Shown piece by piece: positions 16,473-24,898 of a DNA stretch of 36,919 nt. Both the position numbers and the translations under genes were made by a program. The number at the start of each line of letters is the position of its first letter. The stretch's first letter is position 1. The notes below the pieces were generated by a model. The model saw only the letters and a program-made list of their open reading frames with translations. It was not told where the DNA came from and searched no databases. The DNA lies in contig JAGXOA010000266.1 in assembly GCA_019894715.1 (NCBI GenBank), positions 1-36,919 of the forward strand. Reading direction: 5' to 3'. Origin of the DNA: Promethearchaeota archaeon. Its GTDB lineage: Archaea > Asgardarchaeota > Lokiarchaeia > Sigyniarchaeales > SOKP01.

Positions 16473-17309
16473 TTATTTCGCTTCTATTTGCTCTATTATT
16501 TTATAAGCTTTCTTTACATTTGATATCGTATCCTTAAAATATTTTAAATCATGAGAATCTGAACCAATAAAAATGTTTGCCCCCAATTCTCTCATATTGG
16601 TAATTACTTTTTTTGAAGGAAATGTTCTCCCAAGAGAATATTTTGGACCAGATAGATTATATTCAATATTTATACCATTTTCTATACATAATAATCCTAG
16701 ATTAAAGATTCTTTTATCCGAAATATCACAATCTTCACTTGGTTTTATTTCATTTGGATTAATATAGCGTAAAACAGTATCAATATGACAAATATTTTTA
16801 AAGATTTTAGATCTAATCATATTTTCAACAGAAATAAAATAATCGTCTATTAATTGTTTTAGTGATTTTGTTTTTAAAAGTCTAAGAATATATGATTTTT
16901 CAGTAATTGGATATCCAATATCACATTCATGTACACTCCCAGCAATAAAATCAATACACTTTCTATATTCATCTAAAAATTCTAATAAATCATTTTCTCT
17001 TTCCTTGTAGTAGTCTACTTCTAAACCACTCAGAACAAAGTCATGTGTTTCTTTAATTTCATCAATTTCATCTAAATATTTTTCAATCTTTCCATTAAAA
17101 AATGGATGAAATTTATCATTTTCAACTTTATAAAGTTCATAATGCTCTAAAAAACAAATATTCATTCTATTTTTTTTGGCAATTGGAAGATAATCTTCAA
17201 AACTAGGTCCATTGTTAATAATATCAGAACTCCATTTTGTATGGATATGATAATCTGTATATTTAAACCGCATTTGTTTATAAAAACAATTATTAATTGA
17301 TTTAATCAT
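16473..17309 (-). CDS. PHP-domain phosphoesterase (histidinol-phosphatase-like)
   Basis: A 278-residue PHP-fold metallo-phosphoesterase. The metal-ligand motifs appear in family order: YHIHTKWSSD, FLEHYEL, SGLEVDYY, AGSVHECD, ICHIDTVLRY, NIEYNLSG and IGSDSHDLKYF. The length and order best match HisK/HisJ-type histidinol-phosphate phosphatases. No histidine biosynthesis gene is nearby, so another phosphomonoester is possible. ATG at 17273 (residue 13, MRFKYTDYHIH) is an alternative start that places the first motif at the usual distance from the N-terminus. Confidence 0.75.
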   Translation of the reverse strand: MIKSINNCFYKQMRFKYTDYHIHTKWSSDIINNGPSFEDYLPIAKKNRMNICFLEHYELYKVENDKFHPFFNGKIEKYLDEIDEIKETHDFVLSGLEVDYYKERENDLLEFLDEYRKCIDFIAGSVHECDIGYPITEKSYILRLLKTKSLKQLIDDYFISVENMIRSKIFKNICHIDTVLRYINPNEIKPSEDCDISDKRIFNLGLLCIENGINIEYNLSGPKYSLGRTFPSKKVITNMRELGANIFIGSDSHDLKYFKDTISNVKKAYKIIEQIEAK

Positions 17310-17368
17310 ATGAAATAATGTATAATTTTAGAAAAGATTTTTGAAAAAAATAGTTTGGTAACAGTTAT

Positions 17369-18778
17369 TTATTTTTTAGAACTGATTATTCTTTCAATAA
17401 GAATAACAATTAGGACAATGAAAGCAATTGGAGGAAAAATAAGTAAAAATAGTCTAAAGGGAACATCTTGTCCTAAATTTTCCGGAAGAACAAACATTAT
17501 ACCATCAATAAAAGTACTTACTAATGAAAGGCATGTAAAAATGAGTAGAATATTGTTTATTTTGCTATCACTAAGTTCTTTTAATTTTTCTCTTCCTTGA
17601 TTATGTAAATATCCAAAAACGTCTAATTTATTCATAAAAAATTCTTCCATTTGTGAAATTCTCCAACTAATTATAGCTGCATTATAGACAAAATGAGCAA
17701 ATGGAGCAAGATTTTGTAAGTAATTTGCCTTATTTACTGAATATAATTCCATTTCCATTCTTAGCTTATTAATCCATATTAGAGCTCGCTTTACAAATTT
17801 TCTTTTAAAAGTTTGGTAAGATGCTAATTGATTCAGTTGTCTTAACAAAATTTCATTAAACACTTGGAGTGTTCGCCATTCAATTTCACAATATCTCAGT
17901 ATTTCTTTTGCATATTCTAATTCTATTTGTTCTAAATTTGCCCATAAGCTATTACCCCAACCAATATGAACAAAACCTTCTGTTCCTTTTGCAAAATTGA
18001 TCCCTCCATCAGGATGACTTATAGCTATTAATTCATTCATAATCTTTTCCACAGATTCTTCTTTTTCACTTTCAAGAAATTCTCTAGTCAATACAATATG
18101 TCCCCATAAAGGAAGATTTGCTTTTTGATTTGTAAATAATTCTTCATAAGATACTACGGGATTATCCAGTTCAAATTCTTCATCAATCTCATCAAATATA
18201 TTAAAGACATCTTGTCCAATTTTCTCAGAAAGTTTAATAAGGTCTGGAAATCTTATTATAACCTTCATGATATCTTGCAAAATTTTCACTGCCTTTTTTT
18301 TATCGAATGAAGATAGTTCTTGTTTAAGATTAAACATAACTTTGCAATAAATCATTCCAATTCCGTACTCATGAAAACTCATTGTTTCAAAAATTAGGAT
18401 GGGATTATCTCTAAAAACATCTTCTGGAATAATGGCCATATCTAAAATATATTCCTTATTAATGTCAATTGTGATTAAACTTTTATCTCGTTGAGTTTGT
18501 CCACTTCCCCCAGTTTTTCTGAAAAGTAAAGTATCAATCTCACCCTTAATGATAATTTCATCTTCCTTTAACCAATTTTGAACACATTCTTTTGGATTAT
18601 CCTCTCGATTGAATCTTTCAATAATTATTTGATTTGGATAAATTATATCTAATTTTTGATATAAGGCTCTCTGAAATTTATCGTAATTATTAATCAAACT
18701 AGAATTATCAATTACCATTTTTGAATTAAATGGTGCAATAACATAACATATATACTCTTTCTCATTGGGATTCTTCAT
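17369..18778 (-). CDS. Unknown protein with CorA-like helical C-terminus and two terminal TM segments
   Basis: A 469-residue protein. About 395 residues of soluble alpha/beta sequence end in long helices (around 290-390), followed by two membrane segments at about 403-425 (INNILLIFTCLSLVSTFI) and 440-463. Long helices feeding into two C-terminal TM helices resemble CorA/ZntB metal transporters, but the GMN signature is absent, so transport is not supported. The N-terminal region (YVIAPFN ... ETMSFHEYGIG) matches nothing I recognise. The Roadblock gene ends 44 bp upstream on the same strand, so the pair may be a membrane-linked regulatory unit. Confidence 0.55.
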   Translation of the reverse strand: MKNPNEKEYICYVIAPFNSKMVIDNSSLINNYDKFQRALYQKLDIIYPNQIIIERFNREDNPKECVQNWLKEDEIIIKGEIDTLLFRKTGGSGQTQRDKSLITIDINKEYILDMAIIPEDVFRDNPILIFETMSFHEYGIGMIYCKVMFNLKQELSSFDKKKAVKILQDIMKVIIRFPDLIKLSEKIGQDVFNIFDEIDEEFELDNPVVSYEELFTNQKANLPLWGHIVLTREFLESEKEESVEKIMNELIAISHPDGGINFAKGTEGFVHIGWGNSLWANLEQIELEYAKEILRYCEIEWRTLQVFNEILLRQLNQLASYQTFKRKFVKRALIWINKLRMEMELYSVNKANYLQNLAPFAHFVYNAAIISWRISQMEEFFMNKLDVFGYLHNQGREKLKELSDSKINNILLIFTCLSLVSTFIDGIMFVLPENLGQDVPFRLFLLIFPPIAFIVLIVILIERIISSKK

Positions 18779-18822
18779 CTAAAAATACCTTATTTTAATA
18801 TTTTGTTCTATATTATAAAAAT

Positions 18823-19212
18823 CTAACAATATTGGTTTATTTTTTTAAAATAAATATTTATATTATCTAAAACAGAATTCACTCTCGAAAATTCATTAAT
18901 AATTAATGTTAGGAACATATTTCTTTCATTATTTCTTAAAATCATTAGGGAAATATCCTCTAATTGGGCAATAATTTTGTTTAATTTTCGACCTCCAATT
19001 GTTTTACCTAATCCATCAGCACTTTTTAAGACAGATGCAATCATCGGAATAAAATCTTTTAAATTATAATTCTCTTGAGTTTCTTTAATTAATAATCTGC
19101 CATCCAAATACGATAAAAATACTCCTGAGAATTTTCCTTCTTTTTTGATTTCAATCAGAATATCTGATAATTTTTCATAATCTGGAATATTTTGGGATTT
19201 ATTACTACTCAT
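18823..19212 (-). CDS. Roadblock/LC7 domain protein
   Basis: A 129-residue single-domain protein with the Roadblock pattern: a first helix (LSDILIEIKKEG), the strand-turn-strand FSGVFLSYLDGRLLIKE, a long helix (DFIPMIASVLKSADGLGKT), then three strands (LNKIIAQLEDISLMILR, NMFLTLIINEFS) and a closing helix. Roadblock proteins dimerise and act as scaffolds or GAPs for small GTPases (MglB, Ragulator). It precedes the CorA-like membrane protein by 44 bp. It is diverged from the other Roadblock protein at 26197. Confidence 0.75.
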   Translation of the reverse strand: MSSNKSQNIPDYEKLSDILIEIKKEGKFSGVFLSYLDGRLLIKETQENYNLKDFIPMIASVLKSADGLGKTIGGRKLNKIIAQLEDISLMILRNNERNMFLTLIINEFSRVNSVLDNINIYFKKINQYC

Positions 19213-19284
19213 AATTTTAAGACACTATCTTTAATATCTAAAATAATTAATATCAATTTATTTAATTAATGTTATAGATAAAAA

Positions 19285-20685
19285 ATGATTGAAAATGAAG
19301 AATTAGTAAAAATTATAGAAAAAAAAAATGAATCTTTTATTAGAAATGATCTCATCCCATTCCTAAAGATATCCAGTTGTACATTAAATAAAACAGGGAT
19401 TCATGAAGCTACTCAATATATAATTAATTATATTTCCGAATTTTGCGATGATATCCAACAAATTGAAGGAAAAGTAAATCCTCTAATTATAGCAAAAGTT
19501 TCTGGTAAGATTGATAATCCATTACTAATCTATATGATGTATGATACTCAACCTATCAATGATTTAGATAAATGGTTATCACCTCCATTTCAAGCAGATA
19601 TAAGAAAAATACCTTCTCTAATAGATCTGGGAGATTGTATTATTGCTCGTGGTGCATATAATTCGAAAACACCGTTATTATCTTTTCTTAATATAATAAA
19701 AATTCTCAAGGCTAATGATTCTTTACCAATATCATTATATCTAATTATAGATGGAGAGGAAGAAATAGGATCTCCAACTTTTTTAAAATTATTAACTCAT
19801 AATAAATCATTATTTAAACACTGCATAGATGCCTATTATCCTTCAACCAAACAAGATTTGGATGGAAAAGCTATTATAAAATTAGGATATAAAGGGATTA
19901 TCTCTTTATCTTTAAAAACTCACACTAAAAATCAACAAATTCATTCTGCTTATAACAATATTGTCCCAAATCCCACTTTAGATCTATTGAGTTTGATTAA
20001 TGTTATTTTTAATGATAAAAAAATTCAAATTTATTCTCTCTGTAATGAGTATAAACTCTCAAAACAAGATAGAGAATTAACAGAAAATTTAGCTTCAAAT
20101 GAAAATATTGATAAAATAATGATGAAAGCAGGAATTAGTCATTTATCTATCAATGATCCCTCCCTATTATTTCAGGATTATTTATTTAAACCAACATTCA
20201 ATATTTCTACATTAAAATCGGGTCATTTGAAGCAAGGTATAAAAAACTCAATTCCAAATTCTGCATCATGTAATATAGATATAAGGTTTGCTCATCAATT
20301 GTCAACAAATACTATATTTGAAGAAATTGAGGAAATTATATCTTTATTTTCTAAAAATATTATTTCAAAAGTAGAAATTATAAGGAATAATGGACTTGAA
20401 AGCTCTCGAGTTAATAGAGACTCAATATTAATAAAAAGTATCTTAAAAAGTTTTAATAAATTAGAGATTCAATCTGAAATCTGGCCAATTAGCGCTGCAG
20501 CATCACCAGTAAGCAAGATTCAAAGTGAATTAGGTATAGATTATTTAGCTGCAGGCCTAGGAATAGGTGGTAATGCCCATTCAATTAATGAATTTATTAA
20601 ATTAGATTCAATAATCAATGCTAGGATATCATATTTCTATTTTCTGGTCTTCTATTCCAAAATTAAAAAAATAAAAAAAAAATGA
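19285..20685 (+). CDS. M20-family (ArgE/DapE/CNDP) fold protein with altered metal ligands
   Basis: A 466-residue protein with M20 amidohydrolase/peptidase architecture. Kept elements are Y86-D87-T-Q-P, the catalytic/metal E-E in DGEEEIGSP (158-159), the dimer-domain H-S near 210, and the late H in GGNAHSINEF. The usual metal ligands differ: the first His position is Met85 (YMMYD for GHxD), the bridging Asp is Asn126 (RGAYNSK for RGxxDxK), and the next Asp ligand appears to be Ser/Thr near 187. Loss of three of five ligands suggests no normal di-zinc hydrolysis, so this may be a binding protein or a changed enzyme. The alignment is by eye. It starts 72 bp from the divergent Roadblock gene. 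Confidence 0.72.
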   Translation: MIENEELVKIIEKKNESFIRNDLIPFLKISSCTLNKTGIHEATQYIINYISEFCDDIQQIEGKVNPLIIAKVSGKIDNPLLIYMMYDTQPINDLDKWLSPPFQADIRKIPSLIDLGDCIIARGAYNSKTPLLSFLNIIKILKANDSLPISLYLIIDGEEEIGSPTFLKLLTHNKSLFKHCIDAYYPSTKQDLDGKAIIKLGYKGIISLSLKTHTKNQQIHSAYNNIVPNPTLDLLSLINVIFNDKKIQIYSLCNEYKLSKQDRELTENLASNENIDKIMMKAGISHLSINDPSLLFQDYLFKPTFNISTLKSGHLKQGIKNSIPNSASCNIDIRFAHQLSTNTIFEEIEEIISLFSKNIISKVEIIRNNGLESSRVNRDSILIKSILKSFNKLEIQSEIWPISAAASPVSKIQSELGIDYLAAGLGIGGNAHSINEFIKLDSIINARISYFYFLVFYSKIKKIKKK

Positions 20686-20794
20686 GTTATTTTTATAAAT
20701 TCTGTTGAATAACTTTTTAATAAATCAATTAAATTATTAATAATAAGATAAAAAAATGAATGGTAAATTCTTCTTATCTTTTTTTTTAATTGCA

Positions 20795-20802
20795 TTTATA
20801 TC
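20795..20802 (+). promoter_or_regulatory. TATA box for the Rab-like GTPase gene
   Basis: TTTATATC centred about 26 nt before ATG 20825, fitting a leaderless mRNA. No Shine-Dalgarno site is seen. Confidence 0.4.
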
Positions 20803-20824
20803 ATAATAAAATTCTGGAAAATCA

Positions 20825-21379
20825 ATGGGTTATTTTCAAAGTGATGTTATTTTTAAAATATGTATTTTTGGGGATGGTGGTGTTGGAAAATCAACTTTAA
20901 TCAGACGATATTTAACAGGATTATTTGATGATTCAACATCAATGACTATTGGATTAGATTTTTACTCAAAGCAATTGATAATAAAAGGCATAAAAATTGC
21001 TCTACAAGTCTGGGACTTTGCCGGAGAAGAAAGATTCAGATTTCTTTTACCCTCTTATGTAATGGGTGCTTCTGGGGGGATCTTCATGTACGATATCACT
21101 CGATTTACTAGCTTGAAAAACTTTCCTGAATGGTTTAGTATTTTTAAAAAAGGATTTAATAACAGCAATAACGATGAGCAAAAATTACCTATAATTATGA
21201 TTGGAGGAAAATCAGATCTAAGTGAAAAAAGAACAGTGTTAAGGAAACATGCTGAAAAAATAGTAAATGATGAAAATTTATATAGTTATTTTGAATGTTC
21301 TTCAAAAACAGGCGAGAATGTAGAGAATATATTTAATGAAATTGTATTATATCTCTTGAAAATCGCAAAGATCTTTTAG
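20825..21379 (+). CDS. Rab/Ras-like small GTPase
   Basis: A 184-residue compact GTPase. G1 is G16-DGGV-G21-K22-S23, switch I has T41-I-G, G3 is W63-D64-F-A-G67-E-E, and G5 is C148-S-S-K151. Two positions differ from canonical Rab. The catalytic Gln of WDTAGQE is Glu68, and G4 reads G-G128-K-S-D131 so that the Asn of NKxD is Gly. The C-terminus (KIAKIF) has no Cys, so prenylation as in eukaryotic Rabs is not expected. The gene is monocistronic by position. Possible partners are the Roadblock and longin proteins in the window; none is proven. Confidence 0.88.
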   Translation: MGYFQSDVIFKICIFGDGGVGKSTLIRRYLTGLFDDSTSMTIGLDFYSKQLIIKGIKIALQVWDFAGEERFRFLLPSYVMGASGGIFMYDITRFTSLKNFPEWFSIFKKGFNNSNNDEQKLPIIMIGGKSDLSEKRTVLRKHAEKIVNDENLYSYFECSSKTGENVENIFNEIVLYLLKIAKIF

Positions 21380-22026
21380 TAAGAAAAGTCCAAGAACTCA
21401 AAACAAAATAGAAATTTAAAGAATTATTTTAAGGTTAATAAATCATATTAAACCATTGATATATAAATATAAAAAATCTTTTTAATTCTTAGTTTTCTAT
21501 TATTTAAAATAATATTAAAACCTTTTATAACTAAGAAAATTAAAAAGTCTTTCCTTTTACGATTGAAAAATAGAATAAATTAATGTTTTATTGGGAAAAA
21601 TCCTAATTTGCTTCTGTCTTCTCTTCCTGAATTATTTCCTATTAGATTAGATAATATGGTTATTCTCCTTTTTTGTCGGGGTCATAGCTTTTATGTTCAT
21701 AGTTTTAAAGCTAAAGTATTCAATAATCTTATTGAAATATTGTTTTCTATAAATAAATTTTAATAAAATATTTATAAATATCAAGAGAAATTTTTATCAT
21801 CTATTATAGTAAATATTAGTATCAACTTCCCCTTTTAAAAGATAAAGTTTTTTCTATTCTAGTTATACCCTTTATTAAGATTCTTCTTTTTTTATATCAA
21901 TAAGCTAATATAGTATATGATTATTTTTTTAAAAATTACAAAGAAGATTAATTAACACCTTATTTATATATTATTATTAAATAAGTATTAAATTAGTTAA
22001 AACTAACATTAGGGTTCTATTATATT
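21380..22026. other. 647-bp non-coding interval
   Basis: Very AT-rich DNA with scattered T tracts and no ORF of convincing length. The only less AT-rich patch is near 21675-21690 (GTCGGGGTCATAG). I found no tRNA-like fold, repeat copy or IS end. The promoter of the longin-like gene at 22027 must lie near its 3' end, but no single TATA box stands out. Confidence 0.5.
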
Positions 22027-22374
22027 ATGCCGATTGGTTCAATAATTCTAAAATGGGATGAAAGAAGTGGTATTAACATATTAGCAAAAAATCCGGAAGA
22101 TGTTGTCGATATAATATCCAAAAAAAGTTTACTTCAACTTTATAATATGCATCAATATCTAACAGAAGAAGGTGTTGTATGGTTAAATTTAGATACCTTA
22201 AATATTGTCTCCTATTTTTCTGGTATAGATTTTTATTTTGTACTAGTACTTAATATGCTTGAAAATCCTGAAGATTTTGAAGAAAAAACTCGAAATTGTG
22301 GAAAAAAATTATTGGATTATTTGGATAGTGAGAATTTAGATGAGATAATGACTAATTTATGCGAAGATTTATAA
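22027..22374 (+). CDS. Small longin-like protein
   Basis: A 115-residue single-domain protein. The order fits the longin fold: strand (SIILKWDERSG), turn and strand (INILAK), a long helix with NPEDVVDIIS-LLQLYNMHQYL, a three-strand sheet (GVVWLNL, LNIVSYFSG, FYFVLVLNML) and a C-terminal helix. The 'K-W-D-E-R-x-G' start and 'S-Y-F-x-G' strand recur, from memory, in small Asgard proteins. Longin domains in eukaryotes bind small GTPases and act in vesicle traffic. There is no membrane segment. The assignment is by pattern. Confidence 0.6.
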   Translation: MPIGSIILKWDERSGINILAKNPEDVVDIISKKSLLQLYNMHQYLTEEGVVWLNLDTLNIVSYFSGIDFYFVLVLNMLENPEDFEEKTRNCGKKLLDYLDSENLDEIMTNLCEDL

Positions 22375-22401
22375 TAATATTCTCGTAAAATCCTATAATT
22401 T

Positions 22402-23241
22402 TCATATAAATATATCTTCCAATTCATTTATTACAAGAAATGGTAATAATTCTCTATTTTTTTCTGAATTAATCAGTTGATTTTTTATAATATCTATATC
22501 CTCTTCAGTTGTAACTCCTGTTAAAACTACTATTGTTTTAATTCCTGCTCTATTACCTGCTAAGATATCTGTATTAAGCCGATCGCCAATCATACATGTA
22601 TATTCCCTCTGAATTCTATTTTCTTCTAATATTTTAGTTATCCCAAACGGATTTGGTTTTCCATATATTATTTTTGGTTCTTTATTTGTACAAGTCATAA
22701 CTGCATTAACCATAACTCCTGCTCCAGGTTTAAGACCTTTTTCAACAGGTAAGGTGGTGTCTGAATTAGTAGCAATAAATTCCGCACCTTTTTCAAGAAT
22801 ACATTTCTGTGCAAATGATAATTTATTATAATTAAAATTTCTATCAAGACCAACAACAACAAAATCTACATGGTTGGTTATATCTCCTTCCTCTATTATT
22901 ACATGTCCACAATTTTCCAATTCCGTTTTTAGACCGATCTCACCAATTATAAATATTGTTGATTTTTTCTTCATTTTTGTAATTTCAACTGTAGTAATCG
23001 AAGCACTCGTATAAAAATCTGAGATCACACTTTTTATCCCAAGTTTTTCTAGTCTTTCTACATACATTTTCCGAGTTATTGTGGAGTTATTTGTATTATA
23101 TACTACCTTAATAGATTGATCTTTTAATTCTTGGATAATCTTATCAACATTTGGAATTAAGTTTTTACCTCTATAAATTACACCATCAAGATCAAAAATA
23201 ACTAGTTTTATCTCCTTTAAATCATTGATTAATTCTCGCAT
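22402..23241 (-). CDS. HAD-superfamily (NagD/phosphoglycolate phosphatase-type) hydrolase
   Basis: A 279-residue HAD IIA-type phosphatase. Motif I is D17-L-D19-G-V-I-Y, motif II is YNTNNST, motif III is the Lys in IYGKPNPFG, and motif IV is IGDRLNTDI. A C2 cap of about 100 residues lies between motifs II and III. These enzymes dephosphorylate small phosphometabolites such as 2-phosphoglycolate, p-nitrophenyl phosphate or glycerol-1-phosphate-like esters. The substrate is not readable from sequence. The lipid-kinase-like gene ends 95 bp upstream on the same strand. Confidence 0.85.
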   Translation of the reverse strand: MRELINDLKEIKLVIFDLDGVIYRGKNLIPNVDKIIQELKDQSIKVVYNTNNSTITRKMYVERLEKLGIKSVISDFYTSASITTVEITKMKKKSTIFIIGEIGLKTELENCGHVIIEEGDITNHVDFVVVGLDRNFNYNKLSFAQKCILEKGAEFIATNSDTTLPVEKGLKPGAGVMVNAVMTCTNKEPKIIYGKPNPFGITKILEENRIQREYTCMIGDRLNTDILAGNRAGIKTIVVLTGVTTEEDIDIIKNQLINSEKNRELLPFLVINELEDIFI

Positions 23242-23336
23242 AATTATTTAGAATAATAAGGAATGATATTAAAACATATTTAGAGATTAAAATTACTATA
23301 AAATCAGTTTGTATTATAACTAATAAAAAAATATTT

Positions 23337-24470
23337 TTAAAACCCAATAGGTAAACTCAAAATACTATAAAAAATTGTAATTCCAAGTGTAATTAAGATG
23401 GGATTTAAGATATTATCAGCTATATATGTTGGAAAAAAATCAAGCAAAAAGAAAATTATAGCAGCTATTAAGGCATATATTGGACCTACAGTAAATAATC
23501 CTATTAAATAAGCACTACCTACTCCTGCAATAAAACCTTCAAGTGTCTTCTTTTGACCTCTTAGGCAATTAACTTTATGTTTACCAATACCTCTTCCAAT
23601 AAGTGCGGCAGCAGCATCAGAAAAACAAGCAATTAGAATTCCCGCTGTAAGAGCTTTTAAGTGTACTGCACCTTCTAAATATAGGATAAATGAAAAAATA
23701 GCTCCAGTCAACAAATATATTTGAGGCCCGACTGCATTGCGTTCTTCATTTCTTAACACCGAACGTGTTAAGAGATTTAACATAGAATATTCAGGCCCCC
23801 ATAAGACCCTTATTAATTCTGGTACAATAGTGAACACTAATATCGCTACAAAAGCAAATAATGTAATATAATAAATTGCTAGAGGATCTCCTATTCCGTA
23901 TGGATATGTACTTAAATCACCCCATAAGAAATTATAAACTGGTTCTGTATTCTGTATCAAATAGATAATTCCTTCATTTACCATTCCTGCTAGTGGAGGT
24001 AACATAAAAAAACCGAAAATCGCTACTGCAAATAATAATCCTCCCAAATGAAAAACTTTACGGATAGCTTCCATTTTCATAGATATTTGCTCTCTGTATG
24101 GATTTTCCTTTTTCATCGCAATTATATATCTCTTTATTAGAGACATATCTTTGGTATTGGAGGGTAAATTATCAAAATCTATATTTTTACTAATTTTACG
24201 TATAAATAGACTAAAACTTAGAAAAACTATTAGCATGATTCCTACCCACCATACCATAAATCCATTATATGGATAATGAGCTATTCCTTTAATTGAATTA
24301 TAATAAGCAAAAAAGATAAATAATATCGCGCAGACTAATGTTGAACTACTCCCATATCTATTTTCTTTATATCCTTTATAGACAATATAAAACATAAGAA
24401 ATGATATTATAAAGAAGAAATAAGTTAATGTTGTATTATAAATTCCTGGTACAATATCCAAATTAATCAT
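23337..24470 (-). CDS. CTP-dependent lipid kinase-like membrane protein (dolichol kinase/DGK1 family)
   Basis: A 377-residue protein with about ten membrane helices. Family signatures are visible: RKVFHLGG at about 133-140, the N-E-E-R-N-AVGPQIY block, F-S-D-A-A-A-A-L-I-G-R-G-I-G, and KKTLEGFIAG. These match the dolichol kinase (SEC59), DGK1 and phosphatidate cytidylyltransferase-like group, which uses CTP to phosphorylate a polyprenol or diacylglycerol-type alcohol at the membrane. In archaea a role in making dolichyl phosphate for protein glycosylation, or in salvage of isoprenoid alcohols, is plausible. The N-terminal three helices (about 1-92) are additional to the core. Confidence 0.75.
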   Translation of the reverse strand: MINLDIVPGIYNTTLTYFFFIISFLMFYIVYKGYKENRYGSSSTLVCAILFIFFAYYNSIKGIAHYPYNGFMVWWVGIMLIVFLSFSLFIRKISKNIDFDNLPSNTKDMSLIKRYIIAMKKENPYREQISMKMEAIRKVFHLGGLLFAVAIFGFFMLPPLAGMVNEGIIYLIQNTEPVYNFLWGDLSTYPYGIGDPLAIYYITLFAFVAILVFTIVPELIRVLWGPEYSMLNLLTRSVLRNEERNAVGPQIYLLTGAIFSFILYLEGAVHLKALTAGILIACFSDAAAALIGRGIGKHKVNCLRGQKKTLEGFIAGVGSAYLIGLFTVGPIYALIAAIIFFLLDFFPTYIADNILNPILITLGITIFYSILSLPIGF

Positions 24471-24488
24471 ATATTCTTATATTCTATT

Positions 24489-24822
24489 GATATTATTTCA
24501 ACAGTTCGTTAAAATTCTATAATAATTTATAATAATTTGTAAAATTCAAAAATCTTTTGCTCTTATCAAATTTTAGTAGTTGTCTTTATTTTTTGTTTAA
24601 ATAGATCCAATCCACCACACCATTTAGATGAAGCAAACTATAAAATTCAGATTACATCCAAGTACCTCACAAGAGCAAAAATCATATGAAATCTTGACAA
24701 TTTATAATAAAGTCAAGCAAATGTGTTTTAAAAAATTACTTAAACTAAAAGATATGGACTTAAAAAAAAATGAAAAACGAAGTAAATTTTGGAATTTTAC
24801 AGAAATTACCAATGTTTTATAA
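24489..24822 (+). pseudogene. Remnant of an IS605-type tnpB element (left end plus N-terminal fragment)
   Basis: ATG 24628 opens a 64-residue ORF beginning MKQTIKFRLHPSTSQEQK, the typical start of archaeal TnpB (about 400 residues when complete). A stop at 24820-24822 ends it, and no continuation or right end is seen. About 136 bp upstream, 24489-24526 matches 36794-36831 at 32 of 38 positions. It includes the subterminal hairpin TTTCAAC/GTTAAAA, whose stem has one mismatch here and none at 36801. It is a dead, deleted copy, left between the lipid-kinase-like gene and the URO-D-family gene. Confidence 0.75.
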
Positions 24823-24898
24823 ATAATTAAAAGGTTATATCCTATAGTTAGTCTTCTATATAATCTTTTTTAGTAAATATTCATCTAGATGATATGTT

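Noticed and set aside
16473-17309. Histidine biosynthesis locus
   Set aside because: Only the PHP phosphatase fits; no other his gene is present, so pathway assignment is not supported.
16573-17600. Plus-strand ORFs at 16573-16767 and 17355-17600
   Set aside because: Antisense to the PHP gene and the CorA-like gene; no start signals or recognisable domains.
17369-18778. CorA-type magnesium channel
   Set aside because: The topology is similar, but the essential GMN motif at the end of the first TM segment is absent.
24471-24488. Intact TnpB transposon in the 24.5-kb region
   Set aside because: Only the left end and the first 64 codons remain; the downstream sequence is unrelated and no right-end hairpin was found.
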